Positions 62,571-64,000 of a stretch of 64,000 bases of DNA are shown here, in pieces. This DNA is from Argentina anserina (taxonomy: Eukaryota; Streptophyta; Magnoliopsida; Rosales; Rosaceae): contig NC_065872.1 in NCBI RefSeq assembly GCF_933775445.1, positions 11,594,001-11,658,000 on the forward strand, read 5' to 3'. Made by a program: the position numbers and the translations under genes. The stretch's first letter is position 1; the number at the start of each line of letters is the position of its first letter. The notes beneath the pieces were generated by a model. The model searched no databases, had not been told where the DNA came from, and saw only the letters and a program-made list of their open reading frames with translations.

Positions 62571-64000
62571 TCATGTTTATGATATTGTAATATTCTTCAT
62601 CTGCACAGTCATAATCTGCCAAAGAATCTTGGCATTCGTGGTCACTTTCTTGCTCTATGTCTTCTTTTTCATCCAGATCTGAGTCGTAGGGAAAATGATA
62701 AAGAATCCTGCATCCTTTTTCTTTATCTACCTTTTTTAGCCATGTAGTTGTCTCTGGAGTTCCATCTATTTTGTTTCTCATAATGGCAGAGAAGAAATCA
62801 TAGGCATCTGGTGGAGGATGATTATAGCATGTGACGATGATTTTTTCTCCGCTGACTAAAAGATTGGACTCATAATCTCTTCGAATCATATTTTTGATGC
62901 ACATTATGGCCATGGCTTTCATCCACGGAATGCTATTGTTGGGATTGCCATTTTTCTCTGAACTTTCTGAACTCTTGATCGGACCCTGAATAATTCTCAC
63001 ATAATGATATGGAGAAATGTAGCTTCTGCGTCCATCCACCACTTTCCATTCCGGAGGGGTAGAAATGAATTTTAGTCTCATTATGCATCAATCAGGACGA
63101 ATATTCCTTACTGCCTGAGTTATGATATCTGGAAGACCCTCTAGGTCCTTGTTTGACTTAGTCCAAAGATTGTGCACAAAATCATAGGCTTCTGCTTCTG
63201 AGAGTGTTCGGCTTGAACATTTACAAGATATCTCCCATCATATGGGCCAGAAACTATTGCTAAAGTTGAAGGCAGCATTTTACCATCTCTGATTTTATAG
63301 TGAAATTCCCACCAGGCTAATTCCTTTTGGGCTGAAATAGGGACTCGCGCGCTTTCAAGACCTTCTATATACTTGATCATTGCACCTCTTTCATTTGAAT
63401 TTTCTCTTTCCTTTTCTTTTTCATTTTCTTTTTCTTTTGCATGGACTCCATACAATTCCTCTGTCAAGGCATTGAGACTTTTCAACAGATGTTCTTCGTC
63501 TTCCTCATAGAAAGCCTGTAGAACATTATCCATAACAATCTTATGCTTGAAAGCCAATAGCTTCTCCGTTTTGAATACTGGTTCTTTGAATATCTTCAAA
63601 GGATAGCCATGAACATTTTCCTTTTACATACTTAATCATTGCACTTCCTTCATTTGAATTTCCTTTTTCCTTTTCTTTTTCTTTTGCATGGACTCCATAC
63701 AATTCCTCTGTCAAGGCATTGAGACTTTTCAACAGATGTTCTTCGTCTTCCTCATAGAAAGCATGTAGAACATTATCTATAACAATCTTATGCTTGAAAG
63801 CCAATAGCTTCTCCGTTTTGAATACTGGTTCTTTGAATATCTTCAAAGGATAGCCATGAACATTTTTCTTACCAGTGACTTCAACCCCTTTTCCCTTAAA
63901 AGGGGTCATTCTGCTTTTTGGCAAAGCAGCAGCCTTCAACGGACTTGATAAGCCTTTACCGTCTGCCGTTTGAGACGGGCTAGCCGGTCTTTTACCCTGA
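62560..64000 (-). pseudogene. Broken retroelement ORF, possibly the inclusion-body/transactivator region of an endogenous pararetrovirus
   Basis: A minus-strand coding region enters from the right edge and ends at 62560. It is broken in three ways: a tandem duplication of about 250 bases (63366-63880) that shifts the frame; a second frame change near 63210-63220; and a stop at 63088-63090. A segment with a Gly-Pro-x-x-Gly-x-Tyr pattern followed by an Ala/Glu-rich stretch is loosely like the caulimovirid viroplasmin domain. The last 173 codons end in an acidic tail. Downstream on the same strand come tandem repeats, TATATAAG and AATAAA. This order fits either the 3' end of a pararetrovirus genome or the 3' end of an LTR element. 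I do not recognise the protein firmly. The copy is inactive. Confidence 0.45.

Overview
The window is nuclear DNA from a flowering plant, almost certainly a eudicot: AT-rich intergenic DNA, GT-AG introns, a plant-type histone H3.3, a PPR gene, a WEB-family coiled-coil gene, and many small plant DNA transposons. Rosaceae is possible but is only an impression. No prokaryotic features (operons, CRISPR) and no convincing tRNA or rRNA genes were seen.

Layout. 1-12.5 kb is gene-poor and holds microsatellites and three fold-back elements. At 12.56-13.09 kb is an intronless small gene with an OCTOPUS-like N-terminus (+). At 21.85-14.45 kb is a complete 14-exon LMBR1/LMBRD2-like membrane protein gene (-, 726 aa). 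22-30 kb is intergenic, with three MITE-like insertions and one isolated hAT-like end. At 30.10-34.96 kb is a complete 10-exon SCAI gene (+, 613 aa). 35-42.4 kb is repeat-rich, with a TGTCACAC array and one LTR followed by a primer-binding site. At 43.14-43.85 kb is a histone H3.3 gene (+, 136 aa) with a leader intron and two histone octamers upstream. At 44.64-46.71 kb is a dead PPR gene. At 47.76-50.06 kb is a WEB-family coiled-coil gene. At 52.35-59.36 kb is a five-exon LanC-like gene of the GCL1 type (+, 431 aa) whose long introns hold nested transposons. From 59.9 kb there is an intact non-autonomous hAT element. The right edge (62.2-64.0 kb) carries a broken retroelement, possibly an endogenous pararetrovirus, on the minus strand.

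The genes are independent housekeeping or signalling loci, not a pathway: membrane protein, nuclear regulator, chromatin, coiled-coil scaffold, LanC-like protein. From memory, the LMBR1-like and GCL1 genes are neighbours in Arabidopsis (At5g65290 and At5g65280), so the block may preserve old microsynteny. Exon structures were derived by hand from splice sites and reading phase. All four intact multi-exon or single-exon models with family-length expectations (LMBR1, SCAI, H3.3, GCL1) close in frame.

No wholly new molecular system was found. The strongest observations are: a LanC-like protein in which all three zinc-ligand positions are replaced; a three-layer transposon nest in its intron with a built-in empty site; a textbook TRIM; a GC-AG intron in SCAI; paired S-phase histone octamers upstream of an H3.3 gene; and the possible endogenous pararetrovirus remnant.
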